From: an uncultured Lachnospiraceae bacterium
GTDB lineage: Bacteria > Bacillota > Clostridia > TANB77 > CAG-508
DNA length: 53,617 nt
Direction: 5' to 3'
Assembly: GCA_945917765.1 (NCBI GenBank)
Contig: CAMEHU010000009.1
Coordinates: 1-53,617 of the forward strand
Numbering within the stretch: position 1 is the first letter of the stretch; the number at the start of each line of letters is the position of its first letter. The notes under the pieces are model-generated. The model was given only the letters and a program-made list of their open reading frames with translations. It had not been told where the DNA came from and made no database searches. Below are positions 18,196-27,493 of the stretch, piece after piece. Made by a program: the position numbers and the translations under genes.

Positions 18196-20205
18196 ATGAA
18201 CGAATTAAAAGAAAGTAATAAAAATATAATTACCGAAAAACAAGATGAAACAATTATACAAAATGAAAAAGATATTATAGAAGTACACAATAGAGAAAAA
18301 TATCAGAATAAAACTAAAGAATCCTTAAAAGTATTAAAAAAAATATATGACCAAACATTTCAAACAAGAGCATTTATATTATTAATTGGTGTAATACTAC
18401 TTTTAAAAACAATATTATTGTATAAAGTTGCAATTTTTAATACAAAACCAATAAAACCAGAATACATAAAGATGTCAATATCATTTATAGCAATAATACT
18501 AGCAGTTCCTATGTTGGTGAAAGGAAAAGCAAGATTTTGGGTAATACTTATTGTTGATTTATTAATAAGCATTTTATTATTTATAAATGAGTTGTATTAT
18601 TCATTTTCATCTAATTTGGTATCAGTATCACAAATATCAAATTTACAATATGGGAAGGAAATATCCGCTGCATTACCTAATTTAATGCATATTAGACAAA
18701 TGCTATATTTTATTGATATTATAATATTCTTAATTTTATTTTTAGCAAAAAAAATCAAATTAAAAAAAGAGCCAAGAAAAGCATATATTATAGGAATAAT
18801 ATACTTGATATGTATGATATTTATTTCAAATAAATATGTAAAAATATGGTTATCTGCGGCACAAGAATATCAATATAATAAAATACAACAAATTGAAAAA
18901 TCAAGTATTTATGGTTATCATTATTTAGACCTAAAAAACAACTTCAACATGAAGAAAAATGTAAAATACAAAAACAAAACAGAAATGCTACAAGCATATA
19001 ATGAGCTAAAAACGCAATATGGGGAAAAATATAACTTAGTATATGATTTTAAAGATATAGCAAAAGATAAAAATGTAATAGTTGTGCAATTAGAATCAGT
19101 ACAGAATTTTGTTGTTAATAGGAAAATAAATGGTAAAGAGATTACACCAAATTTAAACAAATTCTTAAGCGAAAATATTCAATTTGCAAATATGCATAAT
19201 CAAAGTTATACAACAACTGCTGATTCAGAGCATACTGCAATGAATTCGTTATATCCATTAGAAAATGGAATGTCATTTGCACAGTATTCTTCAAATGATT
19301 ATAATGATGTATTTCATAATTTCAAAAAAGATGATTATATAACTACATATATTCACGGAAATGTAGGATCATTCTGGAACAGAGAAGCGGTGTATTCGAG
19401 ACTTCCAATAGATCATCTATATTTTGATAATATATTTGATGAAAACACCGAAAGAATAAATGATTATATTTCTGATGAACAGGTATATAGAAAAATGGTT
19501 GAAGAAATAAAAAATTATGATGGAAAATTTTTCTTAAATATAATTGAAGCATCATCACATACAGCATTTGACTTGCCTGGAGTTGAGAACAAAGAACAAA
19601 AGGTAAGTATAGATGTTGGAGACGAATATAGGGGAATGTACTTCGGAAATTATTTAGAAGCGGTTAATTATGCAGATTATGCTTTTGGAATATTTATAGA
19701 TGAATTAAAAAAAGCAGGTTTATATGATGATACAGTAATTCTAGTTTATGGTGATCATGCAGGATTACAAATGTATAATTGTGAAATGATGGATTTTATT
19801 AGAGAAGTAAATCCTTCATTAAATGATATAGAAACACAAGTAAATTATACAAATGTATTATGCGGATTAAAAATCCCAGGAGTTGAACCAACGAAAATTA
19901 ATAAACCAACAAGTAGGTTAGATATAAAACCAACTTTAATGGAAATATGTGGAATAGAAGATGAATTTTCACTTGGTGTAAGTATGTTTTCTAATAAAGA
20001 TTTCGTATGTATAAATAATGGAAGAATTATTACAGATAAATACTTTTATGACGGAAGATGGTATCTGATTGCCTCTGGTGAAGAAATTGATATAAACAAT
20101 ATGCCTCAAGAAGAAAGAGAAAAATTAGATTTTTATTGTGATTGTTTACAAAAAGAATTGGATATTTCTTTATCCGTTAATTTGTTGAATTTGTTGAAAA
20201 AATGA
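18196..20205 (+). CDS. LtaS-family membrane phosphoglycerol transferase
   Basis: LtaS-type enzymes move glycerol-phosphate from phosphatidylglycerol onto lipoteichoic acid or related glycans outside the cell. The 669-aa protein has a cytoplasmic N-terminus of about 55 residues, five membrane helices (about 60-225), and an outer alkaline-phosphatase-fold domain. [10 protein letters not shown] gives the metal-binding Glu. TTTADSE has the expected nucleophile Thr341. [19 protein letters not shown] and YGDHAGL supply further metal and substrate ligands. It follows the teichoic-acid-like locus. It could act in LTA synthesis or modify the exported polymer. Confidence 0.88.
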   Translation: MNELKESNKNIITEKQDETIIQNEKDIIEVHNREKYQNKTKESLKVLKKIYDQTFQTRAFILLIGVILLLKTILLYKVAIFNTKPIKPEYIKMSISFIAIILAVPMLVKGKARFWVILIVDLLISILLFINELYYSFSSNLVSVSQISNLQYGKEISAALPNLMHIRQMLYFIDIIIFLILFLAKKIKLKKEPRKAYIIGIIYLICMIFISNKYVKIWLSAAQEYQYNKIQQIEKSSIYGYHYLDLKNNFNMKKNVKYKNKTEMLQAYNELKTQYGEKYNLVYDFKDIAKDKNVIVVQLESVQNFVVNRKINGKEITPNLNKFLSENIQFANMHNQSYTTTADSEHTAMNSLYPLENGMSFAQYSSNDYNDVFHNFKKDDYITTYIHGNVGSFWNREAVYSRLPIDHLYFDNIFDENTERINDYISDEQVYRKMVEEIKNYDGKFFLNIIEASSHTAFDLPGVENKEQKVSIDVGDEYRGMYFGNYLEAVNYADYAFGIFIDELKKAGLYDDTVILVYGDHAGLQMYNCEMMDFIREVNPSLNDIETQVNYTNVLCGLKIPGVEPTKINKPTSRLDIKPTLMEICGIEDEFSLGVSMFSNKDFVCINNGRIITDKYFYDGRWYLIASGEEIDINNMPQEEREKLDFYCDCLQKELDISLSVNLLNLLKK

Positions 20206-20218
20206 CACATTTGAAACA

Positions 20219-20290
20219 TTGAGACTTTTGGGGACGGTCTTGTTTTGTTTCATTTTTGAAACAAAACAAGACCGTCCCCAAAAGTCTCAA
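20219..20290. repeat. REP-like palindrome in the ruvB leader (34-bp perfect stem)
   Basis: Two arms of 34 bases (20219-20252 and 20257-20290) pair perfectly around a TTTT loop. The arm core is GGGGACGGTCTTGTTTTG, with GAGACTTTT outside and TTTCA inside. It starts 13 bases after the LtaS-type stop and ends one base before the ruvB ribosome site. It is one head-to-head pair of the REP units seen across the window. Confidence 0.95.
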
Positions 20291-20305
20291 GAAGGAGGAA
20301 CAAAA

Positions 20306-21310
20306 TTGGAAGAAGATAGACTTTTAAGACCAGAAATCGAAGATTTCAGTGAACAAAAATTAGAAACTTCATTAAGACCAAGATTTTTAAATGAATATAT
20401 AGGTCAATCAAAAGTAAAAGAAAACATGAAAATATATATTGAAGCAGCCAAAAAAAGAAATGAACCATTAGACCATGTTTTACTATATGGACCTCCAGGA
20501 CTTGGAAAAACAACTTTAGCAAATATTATTTCAAATGAAATGAATTCTAACATAAAAGTTACATCTGGTCCAGCAATTGAAAAAGCTGGTGATTTGGCAG
20601 CATTATTAACCAATTTGCAAGAATTTGATGTTTTATTTATTGATGAAATCCATAGATTAAATAAAAATGTAGAAGAGATTTTATATCCAGCACTAGAAGA
20701 TTTTACGCTAGATATTATAATAGGAAAAGGTCCAACAGCTAAATCTATTAGAATTGATTTACCTAAATTTACATTAATAGGTGCAACAACAAAAGCAGGA
20801 ACTTTATCTACTCCATTAAGAGATAGATTTGGTATTGTTGATAGATTAGAATTATATAATATAGAGGACTTATCATTTATAGTAAAAAGATCATCTAAAA
20901 TTCTTGGAATTGAAATTGATAATGAATCAGCAATTGAAATTGCAAGACGTTCAAGAGGAACTCCAAGAATTGCAAATAGACTGCTAAAAAGAGTTCGTGA
21001 TTATGCAGCAGTTTTAAGTGATGGAAACATTAATTTAAAAGTAACTAAAACAGCATTAAATAGATTAGAAATTGATGAAATGGGATTAGATGAAATAGAT
21101 AGAAAACTATTAGATGTAATGATTACAAAATATGCAGGAAGACCAGTTGGTATTGAAACATTAGCAACAACAATTGGGGAAGAAATCGAAACAATTGAAG
21201 ATGTTTATGAACCATATTTAATTCAAATCGGATTTATTTCTAGAACAGTAAGAGGAAGAATACCATTGCTACCAGCATATGAGCATTTAGGATATTCTAT
21301 TAAAGAATAG
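20306..21310 (+). CDS. ruvB: Holliday junction branch-migration helicase RuvB
   Basis: Ring-shaped AAA+ motor that drives Holliday junction branch migration with RuvA and RuvC. The 334-aa protein has the RuvB N-terminus ([12 protein letters not shown]), Walker [10 protein letters not shown], Walker [10 protein letters not shown], sensor 1 [19 protein letters not shown], arginine finger region and the C-terminal winged helix ending in [10 protein letters not shown] chose TTG 20306, with AAGGAGG 7 bases before it. A longer frame from 20219 would add 29 residues coded entirely by the REP hairpin, which is not credible. ruvA and ruvC are not adjacent. Confidence 0.96.
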   Translation: MEEDRLLRPEIEDFSEQKLETSLRPRFLNEYIGQSKVKENMKIYIEAAKKRNEPLDHVLLYGPPGLGKTTLANIISNEMNSNIKVTSGPAIEKAGDLAALLTNLQEFDVLFIDEIHRLNKNVEEILYPALEDFTLDIIIGKGPTAKSIRIDLPKFTLIGATTKAGTLSTPLRDRFGIVDRLELYNIEDLSFIVKRSSKILGIEIDNESAIEIARRSRGTPRIANRLLKRVRDYAAVLSDGNINLKVTKTALNRLEIDEMGLDEIDRKLLDVMITKYAGRPVGIETLATTIGEEIETIEDVYEPYLIQIGFISRTVRGRIPLLPAYEHLGYSIKE

Positions 21311-21311
21311 T

Positions 21312-21349
21312 AAAAAAGCTGTATCGAAAATATTGATACAGCTTTTTTT
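21312..21349 (+). terminator. Rho-independent terminator after ruvB
   Basis: A 14-bp stem (21312-21325 with 21335-21348), a 9-base loop and a run of seven T. It starts one base after the stop codon. Confidence 0.93.
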
Positions 21350-21358
21350 ATTTTTAAA

Positions 21359-21387
21359 TTGCATTAAAAAAAAATAAGTGATATAAT
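21359..21387 (+). promoter_or_regulatory. Promoter for the 118-aa gene
   Basis: TTGCAT at 21359-21364, 17 bases, and TATAAT at 21382-21387 with TGA directly before it. It lies 30 bases before the start codon. Confidence 0.7.
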
Positions 21388-21417
21388 CGAATTGAAAATT
21401 AAAAGGAGTGGCACGAA

Positions 21418-21774
21418 ATGGAAAGAAAAATTGTTTATTCAGGCAAAATTCAACCAGGAATTTCTAAAGACCAAAATTGTATAGAAATATTTAATGCAAT
21501 AAATGAATATCAAATAAAAAAAGAAATGAAAGAAATTTTATTTTTAGCAGTGATGAAAATTTTGCCAGCATATAAAAAAAATAAAGATATATTATTTCAT
21601 CTAGATGCTTTTGCGAGAAATGGAAAAGTTTACCCTGAACATAGTTCAAGTAAATATATCCAAAACATGATAGATGAAGTAATGATATTAAGCAAAGAAG
21701 ATTTTGAATACTATGTAAATAAATTGATTAATTTTGTTAGACAAAAAAATATTGAGTTTAAATTTGAAGAATGA
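21418..21774 (+). CDS. Small hypothetical protein
   Basis: A 118-aa protein I do not recognise. It is probably cytoplasmic, with no signal peptide or membrane segment, and appears largely helical. It has many Lys and Glu residues, a YKKNKDILFHLDAFARNG stretch and a C-terminal LINFVRQKN segment. AAGGAG lies 9 bases before ATG. It has its own promoter after the ruvB terminator and ends just before a large inverted repeat, so it is probably a single-gene unit. Confidence 0.7.
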   Translation: MERKIVYSGKIQPGISKDQNCIEIFNAINEYQIKKEMKEILFLAVMKILPAYKKNKDILFHLDAFARNGKVYPEHSSSKYIQNMIDEVMILSKEDFEYYVNKLINFVRQKNIEFKFEE

Positions 21775-21794
21775 AAAAAGTCATTGGGAATTTT

Positions 21795-21988
21795 AATTTG
21801 GGACGGAGATGATTTTTGAATTTGGGTGCGGAGAAGATTTTTTTGAATTTGGGGACGGAGAAGATTTTAAATTTTTGAAATGAGGGACAGATATTAAAAT
21901 TTTTTCTGCCATTTAACTTATAAAATTTATGACAATATCTGTCCCTCATTTCAAAAATTTAAAATCTTCTCCGTCCCCAAATTCAAAA
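21795..21988. repeat. REP-variant cluster with a 55-bp perfect inverted repeat
   Basis: The left arm is 21841-21895 and the right arm 21934-21988. They pair perfectly over 55 bp around a 38-base loop. The arm carries GGGGACGGAGAAGATTTT and an inner GAGGGACAGATATT core. Two further degenerate direct copies (AATTTGGGACGGAGATGATT and AATTTGGGTGCGGAGAAG) lie just before it, from 21795. The block fills the space between convergent genes, and the right arm touches the GH57 stop codon, so it may also act as a two-way terminator. Confidence 0.93.
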
Positions 21989-23578
21989 TCAAAAATAAAT
22001 CCTAAAATCAATATCCTCAAAAACACAATCCTGTTTCTCAACATACGCTAAAAAGCTTTCATCAATTTTATCATTAATAATTTCATCATAAAATCTATTA
22101 AACCTACCAACATGATCTTTTATTCTTTTTTTTGCATAATCAACCATAGTTCCATTTGTAATAATAAATAACCAATCACTACTTTGGGCAAGTAAAACTT
22201 CTCTTGCACATTGATTTAAAGCACGTAATTTCAAAGTGTCTGTTTCATTACAATAGTTATGAGCAAGCTCAACCATCTTATCACCAATATGATGTAAATG
22301 TTTATGTGCATAATCATTTGTGCCATTAAGCCAAACTTCACTATAACCATTAGCTCCCCAGCTAGATCTGCATGGAGTGCATTCTTGCATAATAGGATAT
22401 TTTTCAATGTATTCGCTTGGAGTTATTAATTCAAAATTTGATTTATTATAATAAATTTTCTTAAACAAAATATATAACCAGTATGGACCTTCATACCACC
22501 AATGACCATATAATTCTGCATCATAAGGGCATAGAATAATAGGTGGGTTTTCAGTGTAGTTGCTGGCATAATCTATTTGAGCGGTTCTACTATCAAAAAA
22601 ATGTCCGGCTTGTTTTTCGGCAGAATCTTTTGCCCAGTCAATATTATAAATATCTTTATATTCAGTTTTTCCAGTAATTCTATGATATTTAATTCCTGTA
22701 TGAACTCGAACTCCATTATGGGCAATATAAGGTTTTATATAATCATAATCAGTTTCGTAGCCAATGTCTCTATAAAATTCACGATAATTAAAATCACCAG
22801 GATAGCCTATTTCTGAACTCCATACTTGTCTAGAAGATTCAAGGTCCCTGCCAAAAGCAATAACACCATTTGGAGAAACAATAGGAGCAAAAGTCCCAAA
22901 AAGCGGAGCAGGGTCTGCATATAAGATTCCATGTGATTCTGTAATAATATATTTAATGCCAAATTCCTTCAAGTATTTATCAGCTTCGGGAACATAACCA
23001 CATTCAGGAAGCCATATTCCATTAGGTTTTCTTCCTAAATATTTTTCATAAGTTTGAACTCCAACAGCAATTTGAGCTTTAACTGTTTGCTCTGTAGTGT
23101 ACAAAATAGGAAAATATCCATGTGTTGCACCACAAGTAATAATTTCCAAAACACCAATATCTTGAAAATGCTTGAAACCATTTATTAAATTACAATTATA
23201 TTTATCTCTGAAAATTTTTAAATCATTTGAATATCTATCAAAATAATATTTAGATAATTTATTAATTCTTTCATCATATGTTGTTCTAGAAATTTCCTTT
23301 TTGGCTAATTCAATATGTTGTTCTAAATATTTAATATATCTTTTTTGCAACAATTCATTAGCAAGCATGCACATAAGCGGAGGGGTAAGAGACATTGTTA
23401 TCCTGAAATCTACGCCTTCATTAACAAGCATTTCAAAATTAGTTAATAATGGAATGTAGGTTTCAGAAATAGCTTCAAAAAGCCATTGTTCTTCTAAATA
23501 ATCTTCACTCTCAGGGTGATGGATAAAAGGTAGATGTGCATGTAATACAAAACTAACATATCCTTTTGTTTGACTCAT
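21989..23578 (-). CDS. GH57 family 1,4-alpha-glucan branching enzyme
   Basis: Probably a branching enzyme of glycogen-like alpha-glucan metabolism. The 529-aa protein starts with FVLHAHLPFIHHPE, the GH57 motif 1. It has the nucleophile Glu192 in GIWLPECGY and the acid Asp353 in CPYDAELYGHWWYEGP. A DUF1957-type helical C-terminus (SWGANGYSEVWLN, HKHLHHIGDKM) follows. The length is near the usual 520-560. It lies downstream of a DUF4912 gene on the same strand, with a GT4 starch/glycogen-synthase-like gene divergent beyond. Alpha-amylase activity is the main alternative. Confidence 0.92.
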   Translation of the reverse strand: MSQTKGYVSFVLHAHLPFIHHPESEDYLEEQWLFEAISETYIPLLTNFEMLVNEGVDFRITMSLTPPLMCMLANELLQKRYIKYLEQHIELAKKEISRTTYDERINKLSKYYFDRYSNDLKIFRDKYNCNLINGFKHFQDIGVLEIITCGATHGYFPILYTTEQTVKAQIAVGVQTYEKYLGRKPNGIWLPECGYVPEADKYLKEFGIKYIITESHGILYADPAPLFGTFAPIVSPNGVIAFGRDLESSRQVWSSEIGYPGDFNYREFYRDIGYETDYDYIKPYIAHNGVRVHTGIKYHRITGKTEYKDIYNIDWAKDSAEKQAGHFFDSRTAQIDYASNYTENPPIILCPYDAELYGHWWYEGPYWLYILFKKIYYNKSNFELITPSEYIEKYPIMQECTPCRSSWGANGYSEVWLNGTNDYAHKHLHHIGDKMVELAHNYCNETDTLKLRALNQCAREVLLAQSSDWLFIITNGTMVDYAKKRIKDHVGRFNRFYDEIINDKIDESFLAYVEKQDCVFEDIDFRIYF

Positions 23579-23669
23579 AAACTATACGTCCTTTCGTTTT
23601 AAAATAAAAGGACAGTCCTAAAGTGGCATTACATTTGCCATATGGAACCATCCTTTGGCGCAAATTAAT

Positions 23670-24578
23670 TTAAATTTTAAATTGAGAAGAAGGGGTATTT
23701 AAAACATCTTCATCATACATATCTTTATAGAATTTATATATATCTTTCAAAAATTTAAAAGACTTAATATTTTTCTTGATTACTTTACCATTACTTACAT
23801 CTTTAAAAACGACAAATTCTTTAATTTTCTCAAATAAAATATGATTATTAGGTGATTGTAATTCATTAGAATGAGCAATAGATAAATAATCTGAACCATC
23901 ATTATTAAAATTAGGCTGATTATGCTTATCAATAAATTTTCTTACAAGTTCAATGTCATATTTACAATCAGCATCTTCAGTATTTAAATACCAACAATTT
24001 GCAAAATCGTTAATCTCAATTTCTGTTGTTTTATTAAGTGTTAAATTATGAACAATTAAAGCAGGTTTTGTTTTTTGAAAAAAATCATCTCCATATGAAT
24101 TTTTAAATGCTTCTATATCCAAATCAGAAACTTCCCAATAAACAAAAAGAGTTTTTGGAGTTTGTGCCAATAATCGTACAAGTGTATTTCCGTATTTGTA
24201 TGGCAAATCATAGTATTCGATAATTTGAACATTGCTTTTTATAACTGATTTTTTTTCTTCAGATTTAGCTGTAGAATTTTTTTTAGAACTGCTTTTGGCT
24301 ATTGTGGATTTTTGTGCTTTAGATTTTTTAGATTCGGTTTTTTTAGCAGGAGATTTTGCAGACTTAGGTACTTTTTTAGATGAACTAGCAGATTTAGAAC
24401 TTTTTACCGAACCTTTTTTAGAAGATACCTTTTTTTCAGAATCAATTTCATTAACAGAGTTTTCTATTATTTTAGTTAAAGCACTTTTTCGTGATTTAAC
24501 ACCAGATTTTTTTTCAACACTTTTTTTCTCATTAATTATTTCGTTTTCATCAATTTTTTCTTTCGCTTTTCTTGGCAT
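23670..24578 (-). CDS. DUF4912 protein with a Lys/Ser-rich N-terminal tail
   Basis: A 302-aa protein. Residues 1 to about 115 are low-complexity Lys, Ser and Ala with repeated KKS, SKK and KSA motifs, like a histone-type or nucleic-acid-binding tail. Residues about 120-230 match DUF4912: YDLPYKYGNTLVRLLAQTP, LFVYWEVSD, and VHNLTLNKTTEIEI. The family often lies beside GH57 and glycogen-synthase-like genes, as here, but its activity is not established. ATG follows AAGGAGG. It is co-directional with the GH57 gene, 91 bases away. Confidence 0.82.
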   Translation of the reverse strand: MPRKAKEKIDENEIINEKKSVEKKSGVKSRKSALTKIIENSVNEIDSEKKVSSKKGSVKSSKSASSSKKVPKSAKSPAKKTESKKSKAQKSTIAKSSSKKNSTAKSEEKKSVIKSNVQIIEYYDLPYKYGNTLVRLLAQTPKTLFVYWEVSDLDIEAFKNSYGDDFFQKTKPALIVHNLTLNKTTEIEINDFANCWYLNTEDADCKYDIELVRKFIDKHNQPNFNNDGSDYLSIAHSNELQSPNNHILFEKIKEFVVFKDVSNGKVIKKNIKSFKFLKDIYKFYKDMYDEDVLNTPSSQFKI

Positions 24579-24690
24579 AATTTCCTCCTTGGTATGAACT
24601 CTAAATTCATTGATTATATACTATACCATTAACAGAAAAAAAACAATAGAAAAAAGGAAAAAATATGTTAAAAATTGTAGAAAAAATATA

Positions 24691-24719
24691 TTGACTTTTA
24701 AAATAAACTTATATAGAAT
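24691..24719 (+). promoter_or_regulatory. Promoter for the GT4 alpha-glucan gene
   Basis: TTGACT at 24691-24696, 17 bases, and TAGAAT at 24714-24719, about 70 bases before the start codon in the divergent intergenic region. Confidence 0.65.
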
Positions 24720-24787
24720 AATTGTAGAAAAGCGAAAAAAGAGAAGTACTTAAGATGAATAAAAACTGAAAGGAGCATGGGGATAAA

Positions 24788-26080
24788 ATGAAAATTTTAA
24801 TGCTAACTTGGGAATATCCACCAAGAATAGTTGGAGGAATTGCGAGAGTAGTACATGATTTATCACATAAACTTGTTAAAGACGGAAATGAGGTAACAGT
24901 TGTAACATACAAGGAAGGTAATGTACCAGAATTTGAAGATGACAAAGGAGTAAAAGTTTATAGAGTTGGAAATTATATGATACATCCAAATAATTTCACA
25001 GATTGGATTATGCAATTAAATTTTACTTTAACAGCAAAAGCAACTCAAATAATAAATGAACAGGGTCCTTTTGACTGTATACATGCACATGATTGGCTTG
25101 TAACATACTCAGCAAAAACATTAAAAGATGCTTTTCATATCCCAATTGTAGCAACTATACATGCAACAGAATCAGGAAGAAATAGTGGAATACATGATGA
25201 TGTTCAAAGATATATAAATGATACAGAATGGCTTTTAACATATGAATCAAGTGAAGTAATAGTAAATAGTAATTATATGAAATGTGAATTGCAACGATTA
25301 TTTGGCTTGCCATTTGAAAAAATAAATGTAATACCAAATGGGATAAATTTAAATAATTTTTCAGGAATAGAAAAGGATTATGATTTTAGAAGAAAATATG
25401 CTATGGATAATGAAAAAATTATATTATATATTGGAAGATTAGTACACGAAAAAGGAGTTCAACATCTTATATCAGCAATGCCAAAAATTATCAATGGATA
25501 TAATGATACAAAATTAATAATAGGCGGAAAAGGCGGAATGTTAGATGAATTAAGAGAACAAGCACGAAATCTTGGAATAGAAAACAAAGTATATTTCACT
25601 GGATATTTATCATCAAAAGATGTTCAAAAAATGTACAAATGTGCTGATATTGCAGTATTTCCAAGCACATATGAACCATTTGGAATAGTAGCCCTAGAAT
25701 CAATGCTTGCAGGAATTCCAACAGTTGTTTCAGACATAGGAGGATTAAATGAAATCGTTAACCATGGTGTAGATGGAATGAAAAGCTATGCAGGAAACAG
25801 CAATTCAATTGCAGATTCAGTACTTACGCTATTATATAATCATCAATTATGTGATAATATTACAAAAAATGCAAAAGCTAAAGTAAAAAAAGAATATAAC
25901 TGGAATAAAATCACACAAGACACATTCTTTACTTATCAAAAAGCAATATGCCAAACAATGGCTGAAAAACAAGCAAGAGAAATTGCACAAGAAAATGCAC
26001 AAAAAACAGCAAAAGCAAAGAATTCAGAAAAAGAAATTACAAAGTTATTGGATTTCAAGAAAAAACATGCATATGCATAA
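24788..26080 (+). CDS. GT4 glycosyltransferase, glycogen/starch-synthase-like
   Basis: A 430-aa GT-B enzyme starting MKILMLTWEYPPRIVGGIA, the usual N-terminus of the GlgA/MalP-like GT4 group. HAHDW, NSNYMK, VIPNGINL, YIGRLVHEKGV and PSTYEPFGIVALESMLAGIP include the donor-binding residues. The last 45 residues are a Lys/Ala/Gln-rich helical tail. Together with GH57 and DUF4912 next door it likely makes an alpha-glucan. A role in trehalose or glycolipid synthesis cannot be ruled out. Confidence 0.88.
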   Translation: MKILMLTWEYPPRIVGGIARVVHDLSHKLVKDGNEVTVVTYKEGNVPEFEDDKGVKVYRVGNYMIHPNNFTDWIMQLNFTLTAKATQIINEQGPFDCIHAHDWLVTYSAKTLKDAFHIPIVATIHATESGRNSGIHDDVQRYINDTEWLLTYESSEVIVNSNYMKCELQRLFGLPFEKINVIPNGINLNNFSGIEKDYDFRRKYAMDNEKIILYIGRLVHEKGVQHLISAMPKIINGYNDTKLIIGGKGGMLDELREQARNLGIENKVYFTGYLSSKDVQKMYKCADIAVFPSTYEPFGIVALESMLAGIPTVVSDIGGLNEIVNHGVDGMKSYAGNSNSIADSVLTLLYNHQLCDNITKNAKAKVKKEYNWNKITQDTFFTYQKAICQTMAEKQAREIAQENAQKTAKAKNSEKEITKLLDFKKKHAYA

Positions 26081-26084
26081 AATT

Positions 26085-26144
26085 TGAGACTTTGGGGACG
26101 GTCTTTTTAGTCTCACTTTTGAGACTCGTAGGGACGGTCTTCAT
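26085..26144. repeat. Degenerate REP pair in the ylbF-family leader
   Basis: Two direct units, GAGACTTTGGGGACGGTC (from 26086) and GAGACTCGTAGGGACGGTC (from 26121), with AGTCTCA between them that pairs with the GAGACT ends. The block lies 4 bases after one stop codon and ends 7 bases before the next AGGAGG. Confidence 0.85.
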
Positions 26145-26165
26145 AAAAAGCAGGAGGTAAAATAA

Positions 26166-26498
26166 ATGAACGTATATGATACAGCTAATAAATTAGCTTA
26201 TGAAATGAAAAACTCAGATGAGTATAAAAAATACAAAGAAGCAAAAGATAGAATTATGAAAGACCCAGAAATGAAAGCTAAAATTGACGAATTTGAAAAA
26301 ATAAGATATGAATCACAAGTATTAGCAATTCAAAAAGGTGAAGGTGATTCAGAAAAAATGCAAAAATTGCAACAGTTATATACAATTTTAGTAGAGAATA
26401 AAGATATTAAAGAATACTTTGATTTGGAAGTGAAATTTAATGTTATGGTAGCTGATGTTAATAAGATAATTGCAGAGGCGATTAAAGAGGTTCTTTAA
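26166..26498 (+). CDS. YlbF/YmcA family protein
   Basis: A 110-aa helical protein with an ANKLAYEMKNSDEYKKYKEA start and a DPEMKAKIDEFEKIRYE centre, matching the YlbF/YmcA (DUF964) family. Bacillus members form the RicAFT complex that affects RNase Y activity, sporulation and competence. The role in this organism is inferred. AGGAGG lies 8 bases before ATG. It is separated from the upstream GT4 gene by a REP block and ends at a terminator. Confidence 0.88.
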   Translation: MNVYDTANKLAYEMKNSDEYKKYKEAKDRIMKDPEMKAKIDEFEKIRYESQVLAIQKGEGDSEKMQKLQQLYTILVENKDIKEYFDLEVKFNVMVADVNKIIAEAIKEVL

Positions 26499-26518
26499 TA
26501 TTGTGAATTTATAAATTA

Positions 26519-26547
26519 AGAGCATATAAAAACATATGCTCTGTTTT
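26519..26547 (+). terminator. Rho-independent terminator after ylbF
   Basis: A 9-bp stem (26519-26527 with 26534-26542), a 6-base loop and then GTTTTA. Confidence 0.8.
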
Positions 26548-26648
26548 AGTATAATCTAATTTTATTTTTTTGCATTAATTTATTATAATACATTTATAAA
26601 TATGATTATAATCTATAGAAAATAAAGATATACGGAAAAGAGGGAAAA

Positions 26649-27359
26649 ATGGACTTAATAGTATTGTTGATATCATCTATAATTATCTTAATAATTTTAG
26701 CTGTCTTGTTACGATTTAATGGCAAAAATATTAAATCAATTAAATCAATCGGATGCGATAAAAGGTTAAATGAAATTACAAACAAATTACCAGAAAACGA
26801 GTATGTATGCAGAGAAATTTTGAAAATGATAAAAAATGAAAATGTAAAAATAAAAGTCGGAAACGAAAATTCTCAGTCAAGTTTATATATTGTTGCAACT
26901 AATAGCATATTAATAGCCAACATAAAAAATACATTTACAAGAATACAAACAATAGCACATGAATGCATACATTCGATTCAAGATAAGCGATTATTGTGGT
27001 TTAATTTTATTTTTTCAAATATATATTTGATATATTTTACTATCATAACAATTTTGGCACTTTTTAACAAGTTAGCAAATCCTAGCATATATTCAAATAT
27101 TTTGGTAATGATGTCGGTTTTAGCTTATTTTGTGCGTTCTTATATTGAAACAGATGCAATGATAAGAGCGAGATTTTTAGCTAAAGAGTACTTAGCTAGA
27201 AAAATCGATTGTGTTAGTGAAAATGAAGTTGATACAATAGTTTCTAATTATGATAGATTAAATGAGATTGGTGTGAAGTTTTATAATTTTAAATTGTTGT
27301 TTGATTATGTGGTTAAGATTGTTGTTTTTTTAGTTGTGGCAATTTGGGGCTGTAAATAA
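26649..27359 (+). CDS. Membrane protein with HECIH zinc-protease motif
   Basis: A 236-aa protein with an N-terminal membrane helix (residues 2-23). AHECIHSIQDKR follows at about residue 112, a HEXXH zinc-binding motif. Two or three further membrane helices come next (about 120-170 and a C-terminal one). ETDAMIRAR after the helices could supply the third zinc ligand. It resembles membrane metallopeptidases such as the YugP group, but it is short and I cannot name the family. It is a separate unit between terminators. Cleavage targets are unknown. Confidence 0.7.
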   Translation: MDLIVLLISSIIILIILAVLLRFNGKNIKSIKSIGCDKRLNEITNKLPENEYVCREILKMIKNENVKIKVGNENSQSSLYIVATNSILIANIKNTFTRIQTIAHECIHSIQDKRLLWFNFIFSNIYLIYFTIITILALFNKLANPSIYSNILVMMSVLAYFVRSYIETDAMIRARFLAKEYLARKIDCVSENEVDTIVSNYDRLNEIGVKFYNFKLLFDYVVKIVVFLVVAIWGCK

Positions 27360-27398
27360 AACAAGTGAGGAATTAGTAAAATTTTTTATTATCTAATC

Positions 27399-27426
27399 TT
27401 GACAAATAAAAAAAAAATGTCATAAT
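27399..27426 (+). promoter_or_regulatory. Promoter for the toxin-like cassette
   Basis: TTGACA at 27399-27404, 16 bases, and CATAAT at 27421-27426 with TGT directly before it. It lies about 70 bases before the secreted-toxin start. Confidence 0.7.
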
Positions 27427-27493
27427 AAAAAAATCCAGCCAAGAGCTGTTTATATAAAGATATTAACCAGACTTAAATTTAAGGAGGAAAACA

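Noticed and set aside
20219-20305. 29-residue N-terminal extension of RuvB
   Set aside because: It is coded wholly by the REP palindrome; the TTG at 20306 has a perfect ribosome site and gives the normal RuvB length.
20219-21988. REP blocks as a CRISPR array
   Set aside because: Units are palindromic, irregularly spaced and lie singly or in pairs in intergenic sites without unique spacers or cas genes.
22577-22816. 79-codon plus-strand frame inside the GH57 gene
   Set aside because: It is antisense to the conserved GH57 catalytic region and has no ribosome site.
24232-24597. 121-codon plus-strand frame opposite the DUF4912 gene
   Set aside because: It is the complement of a low-complexity Lys/Ser region, giving a Leu/Phe/Asp pattern with no start signals.
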